Made by a program: the position numbers and the translations under genes. This document shows positions 1 through 10,289 of a DNA stretch of 39,996 nt, in pieces. The stretch covers positions 1 through 39,996 of the forward strand of contig ML210387.1 of assembly GCA_004369085.1 (NCBI GenBank), written 5' to 3'. Origin of the DNA: Coprinopsis marcescibilis (lineage: Eukaryota > Basidiomycota > Agaricomycetes > Agaricales > Psathyrellaceae). The notes under the pieces were generated by a model. The model was not told the origin of the DNA. It was given only the letters and a program-made list of their open reading frames with translations, and ran no database searches. Numbering within the stretch: position 1 is the stretch's first letter; each line of letters opens with the position of its first letter.

Positions 1-150
1 GAGCACCTTTCGATAGGTGTAGCCTTTTGATAGGCATGGGGAGCACCTTTCGATAGGTGTGGCCTTTCGATAGGCATGGAGAGCACCTTTCGATAGGTGT
101 AGCTTTCGAGAGGCATAGAGACATAGCCTATCCATAGGCATAAACTGCCA
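1..150. repeat. Tandem array of ~40-bp units made of small hairpins
   Basis: Three tandem units of about 40 bases begin at 1, 41 and 81, each starting GAGCACCTTTCGATAGGTGT and followed by a second half of the type GCCTTTCGATAGGC. Each half is its own inverted repeat: CACCT..AGGTG and GCCT..AGGC around a TTCGAT loop. A further GCCTATCCATAGGC palindrome lies near 125-138, after which the pattern fades. The array runs off the left edge, so its full size is unknown. No coding potential is seen. It may be a minisatellite or the end of a larger repeat. Confidence 0.8.
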
Positions 151-955
151 GAATGTCTGTAGGCATTGAGGAGCCTTCGTCGTGAGGGTAGCCGCATGTA
201 CTGTGAAGAATGTGCATTTCGAAGCATCCACAGTTTATACAATAGGTCATCGGTAACGTAGTGCATCATGCGAAATTGAGGTTGTTGTCGTTGCTGTTGG
301 TGTTATGAGTCTGTCGGTGAATTGCTGAAGGATGCAGAGCATTGAGATTGTGCGTCCTGAATGGGTCGAACAGTAGTCGTGCTCCGTGTTTTGAGACTAT
401 GCAGGCAAAGGCTTAGCACTTATCCGCTGTCCAGTGAACCGTGATGTGGGTCGGATGCATGTCCCAGGTTGTCGAAATCGTGGCAGTCAAGTCGTTGCTG
501 CCTGTAGCCAAAGGTGTCTAATGTAGTGCGAGGAGGTTGTTTGCTGTGTATGAGGAGTTGAGGAGAAAACCAGAGATGGATGGCGAAGGAGAGACATTGC
601 CACGTCACATCGAGTGCTGAGTTGGGCTGACCGGTGTCGCTGAATCCTATACAGTATAAGTCGCAAAATTATTGCAAAACAGAGTTTCAGAGACAAAGAA
701 AATATCAGAACAGGTTGAGGTTTGAGCCGACTGAGAATTACAGTCGGACCTCAATAGTACGGCGAAGTTACGAGTAGTCGTTCGCGTCAAGCAGCACGGG
801 GTCACGTGCACGTCCTTGGGCAAGACTCCGCATTGCTCGTTCGCTTCGCTGCCTCGCAATCCACCAAACTATCTGGCGTCTAGTGCAGACCCCTTCTTAG
901 AAATGCTGTGAAGAAATGGGAATCATTTGGGTGAATAAAAACACTGAACGATTAA
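151..955. other. Intergenic stretch without recognisable gene
   Basis: Only short open frames without recognisable domains or consistent splice signals are present on either strand. Nothing further can be supported here. Confidence 0.5.
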
Positions 956-958
956 ATG

Positions 959-1190
959 ATGACCGCATATGATGACTCCAACCCTTGCTTTTCAGTAACT
1001 GCGTTCGCACAACCGCTGTTCACAACGACTCCCCTCGCATACCCACCGTTCTCCTTCAACACTTTTTTATTCACCACGACTGGGGCGGCCTTGAACGCGT
1101 TACGGGTGAAGCATGCTGCGGTGGCGGTAGGACTCGAGCTGGTACGGAGGATGAGGGCGAGGGTGAGATCAGGGACCCGAGACCTTTATA
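959..1190 (-). pseudogene. Frameshifted partial copy of the ArgJ first exon
   Basis: Read on the minus strand, this stretch closely matches the middle of exon 1 of the ArgJ gene at about 6792-7006. It keeps blocks such as [34 protein letters not shown] and KQGL. It lacks the mitochondrial leader and all later exons. Compared with the intact gene it has lost one base in the GVPD region, which shifts the frame, and it carries a short insertion rich in CTCGCCCT near 1150. On the far side it runs into unrelated sequence and a stop. It is therefore a duplicated, non-functional fragment in the same orientation as its parent, about 5.8 kb away. The parental copy is judged to be the one at 5497-7199 because it is complete. 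Confidence 0.85.
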
Positions 1191-1512
1191 GTTCAAAGCC
1201 AGCTTTGCCTTATAAAGGTGATTACCCAGTGCGCGGAATCCACGCTCGTTGTCTACCGTGCCAATATCAGCAGCACTGATGCTCGTCATCCACCATACAA
1301 CCATGAAACCCCACTCAACAGCAGTGTACATAGGGCGCATTCTCGCAGGATACTAGCTTCAGTTATCGAGACCATAAATATGACCCCGGCTTCCTGAATC
1401 CGTTCAGATGTAAAATGAGAAGACTATACATTCTACGAATTGGATGACAAGTGGATTGATAGCTGCCACTGCCTGTGAAGCGGCTGAGACCTTGAGGCTT
1501 GAGAGTAATGCT
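1191..1512. other. Intergenic, no gene seen
   Basis: The stretch lies between the ArgJ fragment and the 3' end of the DUF6533 gene. No coding signal was found. Confidence 0.5.
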
Positions 1513-3318
1513 TCAACGACCGATGGAGTTTGTGATCCAAGAATTCTCCAGACCAGAGCTCAGCCAAGGGCCAAACCGAATGGAACCTGGGGAAAGAGGT
1601 GTTTCTTGACGTTGCTGCAAACAATTCAAGATCCTGACAACGGGTTGTTCTTGTGACACTCGTCGCAGATGAAGAATCATTCTCGTAGATAGGATGAAGG
1701 CTGTAGTAGATTGGATGCTTGATAAAGTATGAGTTAATCGGTATTGTTTCGGACTTTCCCTCCATTGGAGGGATCGGAGAAGTGACATACCTGGCAAAGG
1801 CCAAACTAAAACCAAGCTATTGTAGAATTGCGGCACCGGGCGATCCAAAAAATAAGACAACACGCGATGCTTGGGTCTTACAGGAGGTAGAGGCTTACCG
1901 GGGCGAGAAGGCTCATTAAAGTGTTTGTGGCAGCCATTACTGACAAATTAAAAGATTGGTTATATCGGATTCATTGTAATATAAAGCGAGATGCACAGAA
2001 CTTACCTGTCAGCAAAACAAAGTAGACGACCCCATCCCGAATGAATATTGTGTAAAGTCCACTTCTGCATTCACGGAACTTCCTGAACGCAAACCAGCAC
2101 ATGAAGAGAAAGATGACTAGAGAGGCACCGCAGCCAGGATATGAGTATCACTACTTTTGCGATCTTGCTTGCTTTGCTTACCAAGCTCACTGGCGGCTGA
2201 AAGTGCGAATACCGCTGAGACTAAATGCCTCCCAATTGGGTCCGTTAGAGTGGGAAGACAATTGATAGCTCTTGGGGCAACGGTAGGTATATCTTAATAA
2301 ACGCCGGTACAGCGACACGTGAGTATCATGAAGTGCAACCGTTCAAACTTTAGAACGGATACACACATTGAATAGTTGACAAAGCCTTCCCCATGAGTGT
2401 GAACTTGCCAGCTTGCACAATCTTTGGTGGTGATTGGTAAGTTTCTCTGTACTTTGACTCGTACATACCATAAAGTGAAGCACCAGGTACGTCGTGATTA
2501 ACCCTCCGCGACCTGAAATCGCATACACGCGCATAAGCTGGATTGCTGTGGACGGCATAGAATGCCATAAATAAGAGACTTGATGGTTTATAAGGATCCC
2601 ACATGTAAACCACTTACCTTCAGCCAGCAAGACCGAGATCATAGTTGAAACTACCAATACGAATTTAGATCAAGCGGAACAAACTGCAGTAATCAAGGAC
2701 TTACGTGACGCGAGGCTGAAGAATAAATAGCATTTCTGCGTTGAACTATAGTGAGAGCTACCGAGCGTCCGACAATAGAGCACTTACGTCGGGCGGCATT
2801 CCCATGAAATGATCTGTGTCAAGTGTCAGTTATCTTCACCTAACTAGTGTCACTCCTCACCAACAAGTAGCACTCAGAGGGGCAATAACCACAACTGCAT
2901 ATCGGGTCATCATGAATAGGGTATTCATCAGACTCCACGGAGTACTCCAAACATATTTCACCTGTGGTTGTGAGCTTTGGGCTCTAAGCAATACTAACAA
3001 AGGAACGTACAGACCTCAAGGCGAAACGTTTGTAGATAATCAATGATCTGCACAATTCACGGGCATGTTCAATGGGCATTAGGCAGAGGTAGGATGTGAT
3101 TCTGCACGTACCACCAGTGTTGCCATCGAGACTAGCTCCGCTGGCATGAGATTGACTCGGAAACCGTATTTGCCCACCAACCTTGAACGTACTACATGAT
3201 TAGATGAGGTTAGCAGCACAGACGGACACTAATAGCTAGCACTCACGTCACTAATCTGCTTATACGTTGCTCCGTCTATGAAAAGTGCAAGTTTTTGCTG
3301 TAAAGCAGATATCGACAT
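1513..3318 (-). CDS. DUF6533-type multi-pass membrane protein, many exons
   Basis: No biochemical function is known for this fungal family; such proteins are predicted to span the membrane several times. The proposed start is the ATG at 3318 (MSISALQQKLALFIDG). After tiny exons the spliced reading gives YVQVSMATLIIDYLQTFRLE followed by VKYVWSTPWSLMNTLFMMTR. This is the pattern of the DUF6533 N-terminal domain (Y-D-Y/H-L-L-T-F...EV..IW..PW....L.L.TRY). Later exons give AEAIQLMRVYAISGRG, then FRECRSGLYTIFIRDGVVYF, MAATNTLMSLLAP and SIQSTTAFILSTRMILHLRR, all in family order. The last exon begins at 1717 with an acceptor in phase with the preceding AG, and the frame stops at 1513. Most junctions have GT..AG ends. 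One middle exon, around 2340-2400, was not resolved, so an interruption there cannot be excluded. Exon limits are approximate overall. Confidence 0.75.
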
Positions 3319-4564
3319 TGAAAAGATCGACAAGAGACGGGCGGCCAGATTCAATCATGAATAGAGCCCCGTCTACCCTTAAGTACACGAAGAACGTATG
3401 TATACACAGCTTGAAATTCACGGCCCATGCTGGACAGTATGATGAAAAGCGACTGGACGCACATGCGGCCTCTATCAGCGAGCATTTCTCGGAGGTCCCG
3501 GCCTTCTACCATGTTCCACAACCCAGGACTACTATGTGGTCAGCTCCGCTTCGCGATTTCGAGTTCAGCACCCTCAAGTCTCAAGACATATCCACATAAC
3601 CGCAAAGGTTCCAGTGTTGTTCCAGTGTTGACAGTGTCTACACCAGCAATGGAGGCTTCAAGGTTTGCCCGATGGAGTCGAATGGAACGTGATACCTGTC
3701 CACTTGAGTCTGTTGGAAAACAAACTGAGGTTACTATGGTTTGGTTGCAGTCGCGTCGTGATTCCCGATATCCTCACAAAAGAGGATATCTACTGTCTAC
3801 TCAAATATCATATCAGTAACTGATTACGTACCGGGTGCTGTATAACGACTTGCACAACAACTTTCGTGCAGTTGTTGTTTACTCAAGGGTATGTATCCTC
3901 ACCACCTCGTGGGACAGTGGTCGGCGCCAAGGCTGACTGCCATTTCCAGTTCGAAATCGACGCTAGTCGAGGTCACCAAGTCGACGACAGGGCTATAACA
4001 AGATTGGTTAGATTTCAAGAACTATTACATCAGATCACAACCAGTGACACACGAGCTTTTGTATGTCGAGCTAAGGCACAAACTCGTTGCCTCTCTTGCA
4101 TTGTTTTGTGCGTTACCCCTTGATCTGATTCATTGGATCTGTAGTGCACTATTTCATGGGCATGGATGCTCGGTCTGATCCTACGATGTTGTTGGCTACC
4201 TGAAAGCTACCTATTCGTCGGTGCCGAACAACGCGCCCAACTTGCCATCTTGCGGAAGTCAAGCTCCCAACGCACATTCCACTCTTAAGCTGCGACACAT
4301 CTAGAATTCCTCTCGGATGACTTGTAACCTTCTCCACTTGGAAGGAGTTCCATGGCGTATCCTTGGCAACCACACAGCGATTCTATAGGAGGCATATGCC
4401 TCTGCTCCCTCACCTGATAACCAAGATTCCGGTGACCATCACGTTGCCGGGTACCTACGTACACTTATAGGCAAGTTCAGGGCGATGTAAGCTAATATAG
4501 ATTATGTACAGTGTCTGATTTTATGAGTACCGACACTGGGGCAATCCTTCGTGACGTAATCCAA
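3319..4564. other. Intergenic, no gene supported
   Basis: Several open frames of 70-130 codons occur on the plus strand, but none shows a recognisable domain. A minus-strand open stretch at about 3545-3710 could be a remnant of a C-terminal tail, but nothing confirms this. Confidence 0.4.
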
Positions 4565-4993
4565 TTAGATCGCCGCGGCGATTTCTTTTATTTTTATTTG
4601 GTGGAGCTTTGAGCGCGTTTCCTGGCCGGATACTGAGCAGTGTAGGAGGACGTAGGCAATGTCTTCCACCGGGGCACCGCATTGCTCGCAGGGCATGTGC
4701 GTGTCTGCCACTCCGGCATTGGCCCAGTATTTGCCGACCTTGTGAGCGTAGTGGATTGCCTTCCTTAAGAAGTGCGAAGCCCTAACCAAAAAACCCAAAA
4801 CCTTCAGAGCCATCGTCCAGCGCCCGTTCATCCCTGGGCCTATTACCCAAGTGGTCTTCCAGCGCGCCCACACCGCGGCGATATTCTCTTCTCCATGTAA
4901 GGTCTTTACCACGGCCCCAAAGTTCACAGAGATCCTGAGAAAATTATCTCTCCAAGGTCGAAGAGTCCGTCGTTCAAGTCGATTCAGCACCAT
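4565..4993 (-). pseudogene. Relic of a reverse transcriptase/RNase H-type protein C-terminus
   Basis: An open frame of 142 codons contains RKAIHYAHKVGKYWANAG followed by CEQCGAPVEDIAYVLLHCSV. The C-x2-C...H-type arrangement after a K(I/V)G.(F/Y)W block resembles the zinc-binding linker near the RNase H end of non-LTR retrotransposon-like proteins that are common in Agaricomycetes. The expected His of the zinc motif (E.I.H.L..C) is replaced by Tyr (DIAYVLLHC). No RT core with a YADD-like motif is seen nearby, so only the C-terminal part remains. The start codon at 4993 is simply the first Met. The family assignment rests on motif recall and is moderately sure. Confidence 0.45.
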
Positions 4994-5496
4994 TTAGATT
5001 AGAATCTAACAAGCGTCGCAGTGTAAGTATGACCGAGCTGTGCTCACTTTAATCGATGATAGGACCGTCGGCGGGGGAAACACGATATCGGGCAAGGTAG
5101 GAATTCGAAGTAACTTGCAGTATATGCCAGTCCGAGTTCCAAATCGGTGCCAGAATCACACTGCAAGTTCCTTGTCCAACAGGGAGTATTGATAAGTTAG
5201 ACACCTTTCACGTTGAAACACACCAATCAACTTCCTTTTTATCCTGTCTCACGGGAAAATTGGCAATGAGGCAGGATAAAAAGCAAGACCCACCGAAAGA
5301 CTCGGCACCTGGGGCAATCCTGGAGGTGTGTGGAGCCTTTTACAGAAATACTGAGCGAGTTAGACCGTTTCGGAGCTAACAAGGAGTCTGGAGACGAAAT
5401 TTGAGTAAGTGTTTCATATATTATTCCTGAGATACAACAAGCATAGCAGATTCTAATGCTAATACCCTTTCAATCCGTCCCAATTCACACTCCAGA
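4994..5496. other. Intergenic between the RT relic and the ArgJ 3' end
   Basis: No gene is seen. The stretch holds two inverted repeats: AACTTGCAGT at 5112-5121 with ACTGCAAGTT at 5160-5169, and a longer hairpin at 5235-5283 that is listed separately. Confidence 0.5.
5235..5283. repeat. Near-perfect hairpin, 16-bp arms
   Basis: CTTTTTATCCTGTCTC at 5235-5250 pairs with GAGGCAGGATAAAAAG at 5268-5283, matching at 15 of 16 positions, around a 17-base loop. It lies about 210 bases beyond the ArgJ stop codon. It may be the core of a small MITE-like element or a 3' structural element; its role is unknown. Confidence 0.7.
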
Positions 5497-7199
5497 TCAC
5501 GAACGGTAGTCCCCATTGATTTTGACGTAATCCTGCGTAAAGAAACTGTGTCAGTCCCGATACAAAACATTTAAAGCGAGACATGACTCACATAACTGAA
5601 ATCGCAGGTCCAGTATTTCGCCTCTCCCTTGCCTCCGCCGATTCCTCCGAGATCGACGAGTAGCTCGAACTCTTCCTGGACCATAATTTCCTTCGCCCTC
5701 TCTTCGTTAACCTTCTCTGGTTCACCGTTGATGAGCACAGGAAGGGGCGCAGAGCCATCTGAAGGTACGATTGTCACGCTGACTTTTTTCGGGTTGATGG
5801 TTGGTGGTACTTGAGCTACACAAGCCATCGTTTCAGCAAAACGTCGTTGACTCTAGGAACAAGAAAGGCTTACGCAGTCCATCGATGGATTCATCTCCTT
5901 TCAAGGGCACGCTTCCAGTTGCAGCCAGGATTCTTCCCCAGTTGGCATCCTCGCCGTAGAGGGCAGTCTTTACGAGGGCACTGGTGCTGATTCGCGAGGC
6001 AATGCTGTGGGCATCACGGTAGCTGGGCGCGCCGACGACGCTGACTGTAACGAATTTAGTCGCGCCTTCGCCGTCACGGACGACGAGCTGAGCGAGGTCG
6101 GATGCGAAGGTCGTGAGGTGCTGTTGGAAAGCATTGAACAGCTCGGGCGTGTTCTGGTAGTCGATGACGGGCAAGGAAGACGAGGACGAGGCGGCACCGT
6201 TGGCGAGGAGGTAGATCGAGTCGTTGGTTGACATATCTCCATCCACGCTGATAGAGTTGAAGCTGCGGTCGACGGCGTAGGTGAGGGCCTTCTGTAAGCT
6301 GCGAGGAGAGACAGCTGCATCGGTGAGGATGCAGCCGAGGAGGGTCGCGTGCAGTTCCTTCTTCTTCCCGGCTCCGACGAACGTGGTACCAGCAGGCCCC
6401 ATATCCGGATGGATCATACCAGCGCCCTTGTCCATCCCGGCCATATGGTATTGGACCCCGCCAATTTCGAATGTTCGCGAACGAAGCTTGGGGAAGGTGT
6501 CTGTGGTCATGAAGGCTTTTGCGGCGAGTTCCCAGGCGGTGAATTCGTTGCTGAGAGTGCGGGTCGACGTGGCAGAGGGACTCTGCGACTGGATACCGGC
6601 GAGGATCTTGGAGATAGGGAGGTTCTGGCCAATTACCCCAGTCGACATCACCAGGGATTCGTGCTTGAATGGACCTAATGACGGGGACATGGACGTAAAC
6701 AAGGACGAACACAGCGTCAACAGCAAATTTACGCACCGCTGCTTGACGAAGGAGCAGGAGGAAGAAGCTTGTCGGTCTCTTTGATCATGTTCCAGGCATC
6801 ATCCAACCCTTGCTTTCCAGTAACTGCGTTTGCACAACCGCTGTTCACGACGACTCCTCTCGCATACCCGCCGTTCTCCTTCAATACCTCGTTACTCACG
6901 ACGACTGGGGCAGCTTTGAACGCGTTGCGAGTGAAGCATGCTGCTGCGGTGGTAGGATTCGAGCTGGTACTGAGGATGAGGGCAAGATCAGGGACTCCAG
7001 AGACCTTCTTCACCCCAGCATGGAGGCCGGTAAGGAGGTATCCTTTGGGGAAAGTCGAGCTTGGGAGAGGTTTGTGGAGGTGGGCCTTGGATGGGGTAGC
7101 CTTCGCCCTAATGGTCGTGTACGCTTGAGAGGAAGAGCTCGCGGTGTTAGAGGAGAGTCTTTTGAGCAGGAGAGGTCCTGCGTTGGGATACCGCGCCAT
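5497..7199 (-). CDS. ARG7: Mitochondrial ArgJ: glutamate N-acetyltransferase / amino-acid acetyltransferase
   Basis: The enzyme moves the acetyl group from N-acetylornithine to glutamate (EC 2.3.1.35) and may also make N-acetylglutamate (EC 2.3.1.1) in the arginine pathway in mitochondria. Four exons (7199-6737, 6674-5874, 5815-5592, 5532-5497) splice in frame to 507 residues, with introns of 62, 58 and 59 bases. The N-terminus is rich in Arg, Ser and Thr, as expected for a mitochondrial leader. Family motifs are present in order: [10 protein letters not shown] in exon 1, MSTGVIG near 164-170, FMTTDTFPK near 209-217, [11 protein letters not shown] near 237-247, and HATLLG with the predicted self-cleavage nucleophile Thr265. 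These are followed by [31 protein letters not shown], and the C-terminal KYWTCDFSY joined to [11 protein letters not shown]. The family is made as one chain that cleaves itself before this Thr. Length and motifs fit an intact gene. A partial copy lies at 959-1190. Confidence 0.95.
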
Positions 7200-8848
7200 G
7201 ATCGCGTGGTGTGAGGAGGATAGGGCGATTTCGGAGTTTGGAAATCATTTTTGATGGCGCTTTTTGTACTCCGGCTAAACTGGCTCTGTGCCAGGCGATG
7301 TTGCATCGGATTCGGACTATCGGTGTCGTGCGGTTGGGAACCAATTGACTTGCAGGCTCTTATAGGCCTGGAACGAAGACGAAAGAGCGCGTTTAGCGAT
7401 TGGTTGAAGAGTATTCGGGTTCTACCGAACATCGAGCGGTACCCATATGCTCATGTTCTACTGACGTCACTGCACTGGGTGGTGATATTAAAAAATGGCA
7501 TAGGAATTGGTAAGTTGAGGTACAACAGTTGCGCACATTCGAACGCTGACTCTCTTCGTCAGAGTCTCTCCAGCTGTGGTTTTGGACCTGGATTGAGAAT
7601 CGAGTTCAAGTCATCGTCCTCCAGTGAGCCCTTTTCTTCAGGCCTTCATTTGAGCATGGTGACCATTATCTTGGGGCCGTTCTTGAACCCCCTGATCAAG
7701 TCCCTTCAAGTATCGTTTTCGGTATATCTTTCCAGCTACCTCAGTCGCAAGATCATCGGGACTAACGAATCTTCAAGCCACTCGTGGACAAGGCCAAAAT
7801 CTACCACGTATGCTGGACACATCATCGGCTGCACAGCACTGACTCGGAGCACACGACTGCCAGCTCGAGTAGGCGCCCAACGTTCCATTTCGGCCTTTCC
7901 CGCAAGGCACATTATCTATGTAATGCTTTCCTCGGGCTACAGTTGACTGCTCAATGTCACTTTCTGCCATCCGGCTGAGAGGATCGGGGCGAATTCCTCG
8001 GGAATCTGGCCAAAGGTAACCACAAGTCATGCGTATATTTGCACCTTTGGGGCTCCTGATGTGACACCTCCGCTGATGGTTCAGAAATAGCATCTCATAT
8101 ACATACGCTCACGGGCATTCCTCTTGGGTCCTACTGTGCACGGAATTATCGTTAGGCTTAACAATCTCCTGTTTCTACCTCCCGGAAGGGTATCACTTTC
8201 CCCGCGTGGCTTACAAGTGGGCGTGACCTCAACCTCCGGATTCTCCAATGTGGTTGCCTATCCATATCTCATCATCTTGAGAACTCTAAGTCCCTAATAG
8301 TGTATCTCACATCCAGGGTCGACACCAGCAGCACGTGTGGTCTGCCTAAACGTCCTCTCCCGCCAGGAGTTTCGAGTCTTTCCTCCCAATCTTCGCTGTC
8401 ACTTTATGAATAAGACTGGAAACTGTGGTTGTGCAGTTATGTGTATGTAGAACGGCATTGGCGGGCTTCCTGGGTGCAGCGATGCCCCATCACCATTTTC
8501 GTACATACCGCCTGTGACCGTAATAGGATCAGGTAGAGTTACCCGTCTCTACTGCTGCGTTCCAGCTTCTCCGTATTTCTCTCCCATGTCACGTCGTACG
8601 ACAGGAGGAGACCAGATGTCGGATGAAGTAAATCCGTTGATAACAACCTGATTTGAGCCTGATCATGGTTCTTTCTCGAATGGCGGACACATGTCGATGG
8701 CTCCGTATCGGTCTACGACCCGAAAATCAAGTAAAGTCCGGTTTCAGAAAGAAAAGTGACGGAGAACAGGCTAGTTATGGCGAATGGGCGTAAAGATTAT
8801 ATGTACACGTCAAGTATGCTACAATGATGACTACATACTAAGAAGGAA
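7200..8848. other. ArgJ upstream region and intergenic DNA
   Basis: A 231-codon plus-strand open frame at 7251-7946 shows no recognisable domain and begins opposite the ArgJ 5' side, so it is not called. The rest lacks coding signal. It should contain the ArgJ promoter. Confidence 0.4.
7462..7469. promoter_or_regulatory. Palindromic TGACGTCA (bZIP/CRE-type) site upstream of ArgJ
   Basis: A perfect TGACGTCA palindrome lies 263 bases upstream of the ArgJ start codon, and a TGACTC half-like site follows at 7547-7552. Amino-acid biosynthesis genes of fungi are commonly controlled by Gcn4/CpcA-type bZIP proteins that bind TGA(C/G)TCA-like sites. Whether this site is used is inference, since an 8-base match also arises by chance. 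Confidence 0.3.
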
Positions 8849-10289
8849 TTACACAGCTGTCGGTTTCATATCATGACTGGTGGTGACACTTTCTCTTTGA
8901 GAACCAGGCGACCTTTCAATATCCATCTTGGCACTCGAAGTAAAGTCGTCCAGCCGGTGCTCCTCGGTCACAGTCGTGACCATGGGCATGTTCCCATTTC
9001 CCATCGCGAATCGTCGAGTCGAGTTGATATGTTCGCCGTGCATCCAAGATGGGATCAGGGAATTGGAGGTGGCGTTTTGCCCGGATTCGCGAATCGAATG
9101 GGTCCGAATAGCAATCAGGAGGAACACCATTCCTGGGGATGAATGTGTGAGTGTTTTAGGACGGTGAGAACTCTAGATCTGAGTGGGAGATGACAAGCGT
9201 ACCTGTAATGGGCACGAGAGCATGCTGAAAGATGATAGCAGCGGGGTTACCAGTAAAGTACAGGATGATCATGACGAGCATCGAGATGGTATAGACCAAT
9301 GCGCTCTCGATGACGATTCGGACGATAGAGATTAGGTTGAGCCCACTGGCGGGCACAACGCCAACCTTCTTGACCTTCCGGTGCTGCGACCAGATTTTGA
9401 ATGCAATGAGACTCGTGGTGAGAATATTTTGGGCGAATTGGAGCGGGAAATTCGCCCGGATGGTGTGCAGCATGTACCCTGAGGTTGTTGGTATGGTGTC
9501 GCGGTTTGGATTTCCAAACCATGCGATATTGAACGAGTGCGTGACTACGTGCACGGATTCAAAAACCACAACTGTAAAAGGAAAGAAGGGGCTTACTCAG
9601 ACTTGCCAGAAACAAGAGCACGGGAAGGACGATGACCCAGTAGTTCTTTTTCCAAATTAACCAGCACCGATAGATCTATGGAACAGAGAAGCTGAGCTCT
9701 GTGATACGCTGCGAGGGACACATTGACTTACAACTAGGGCATCCCCGATCCAGATGACCAAAGCAAGGACCAGGGGAAAAGCAAATACCCACCAGTTATC
9801 TGCGTCTCGCATTGCTGTAACGGGCTCTTCAAAGGACGTTGCGTAGGCGTAAGCTCGAATCATGCAGTAAAGGTTCGAGACTAGAGGACAATCAGTTTAA
9901 ATTCGTCCAGAAAAGCGATAGAGAAACTTGCAGTTGTGGAATGAGATAATGATGAACATGGCGACAATACCTGTAAGGAACACACGCGACGAGACCATAT
10001 TGCGTGTACGCTTCCTTATCATGATATTAAGCGCAGCGATAAACAGGCAGAAGTAAAGGCCTGAAGAGTCCTGTTAAGTCGATCGGGTGTTCCTTTATTC
10101 ATGCCTGGCATTTCTGATACCCACCATAAAGAAGAGACTGAGCGTGAATAATGGTGTCTTGTGTCAGTAATCGAATTAAAACAATTGCCGGGAGCAACTC
10201 ACCTCTAGCCAGAAGCAAACCAGATAGTACACTTTAAATTTGAACTGCGCCTGTGTAAGTTTGCCCTCAAGCTCTGCCGGAAGATCCAT
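8849..10289 (-). CDS. Multi-pass membrane protein, seven exons, unknown function
   Basis: Seven exons (10289-10203, 10157-10125, 10070-9932, 9880-9732, 9675-9597, 9571-9203, 9132-8849) join in frame to 379 residues. The start MDLPAELEGKLTQAQFK is the first ATG, and splice phases agree throughout. Hydrophobic blocks include VYYLVCFWLE/TPLFTLSLFFM, GIVAMFIIISFH, WWVFAFPLVLALVIWIGDAL, YWVIVLPVLLFLASL, IVIESALVYTISMLVMIILYF and the block ending GMVFLLIAIRT. The block order resembles uncharacterised seven-helix-like proteins that are abundant in Agaricomycetes, with RCW.(I/V)W after the DAL helix and the IESALVYT helix near the end. The last roughly 85 residues are polar and probably cytosolic. 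Exon 2 is only 33 bases, and the intron after exon 3 has a GC donor (ACT|GCAAGT). It shares layout with the gene at 16115-17387. No ligand or role is known. Confidence 0.8.

Noticed and set aside
1..150. Possible CRISPR-like array
   Set aside because: Units are contiguous without unique spacers, and the genome is clearly eukaryotic.
956..1279. 107-codon plus-strand frame resembling the frame at 6769-7128
   Set aside because: The resemblance is real but comes from the antisense strand of ArgJ and its copied fragment, not from a second gene family.
3427..3819. 130-codon plus-strand open frame upstream of the DUF6533 gene
   Set aside because: No motif, no splice support; it overlaps what should be the promoter of the minus-strand gene.
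6281..6784. 167-codon plus-strand open frame
   Set aside because: It lies antisense to the well-supported ArgJ exons 1-2 and has no domain; it is a shadow of high-GC coding sequence.
7251..7946. 231-codon plus-strand open frame
   Set aside because: No recognisable motif, biased composition without helix or domain pattern, and it starts opposite the ArgJ 5' side.
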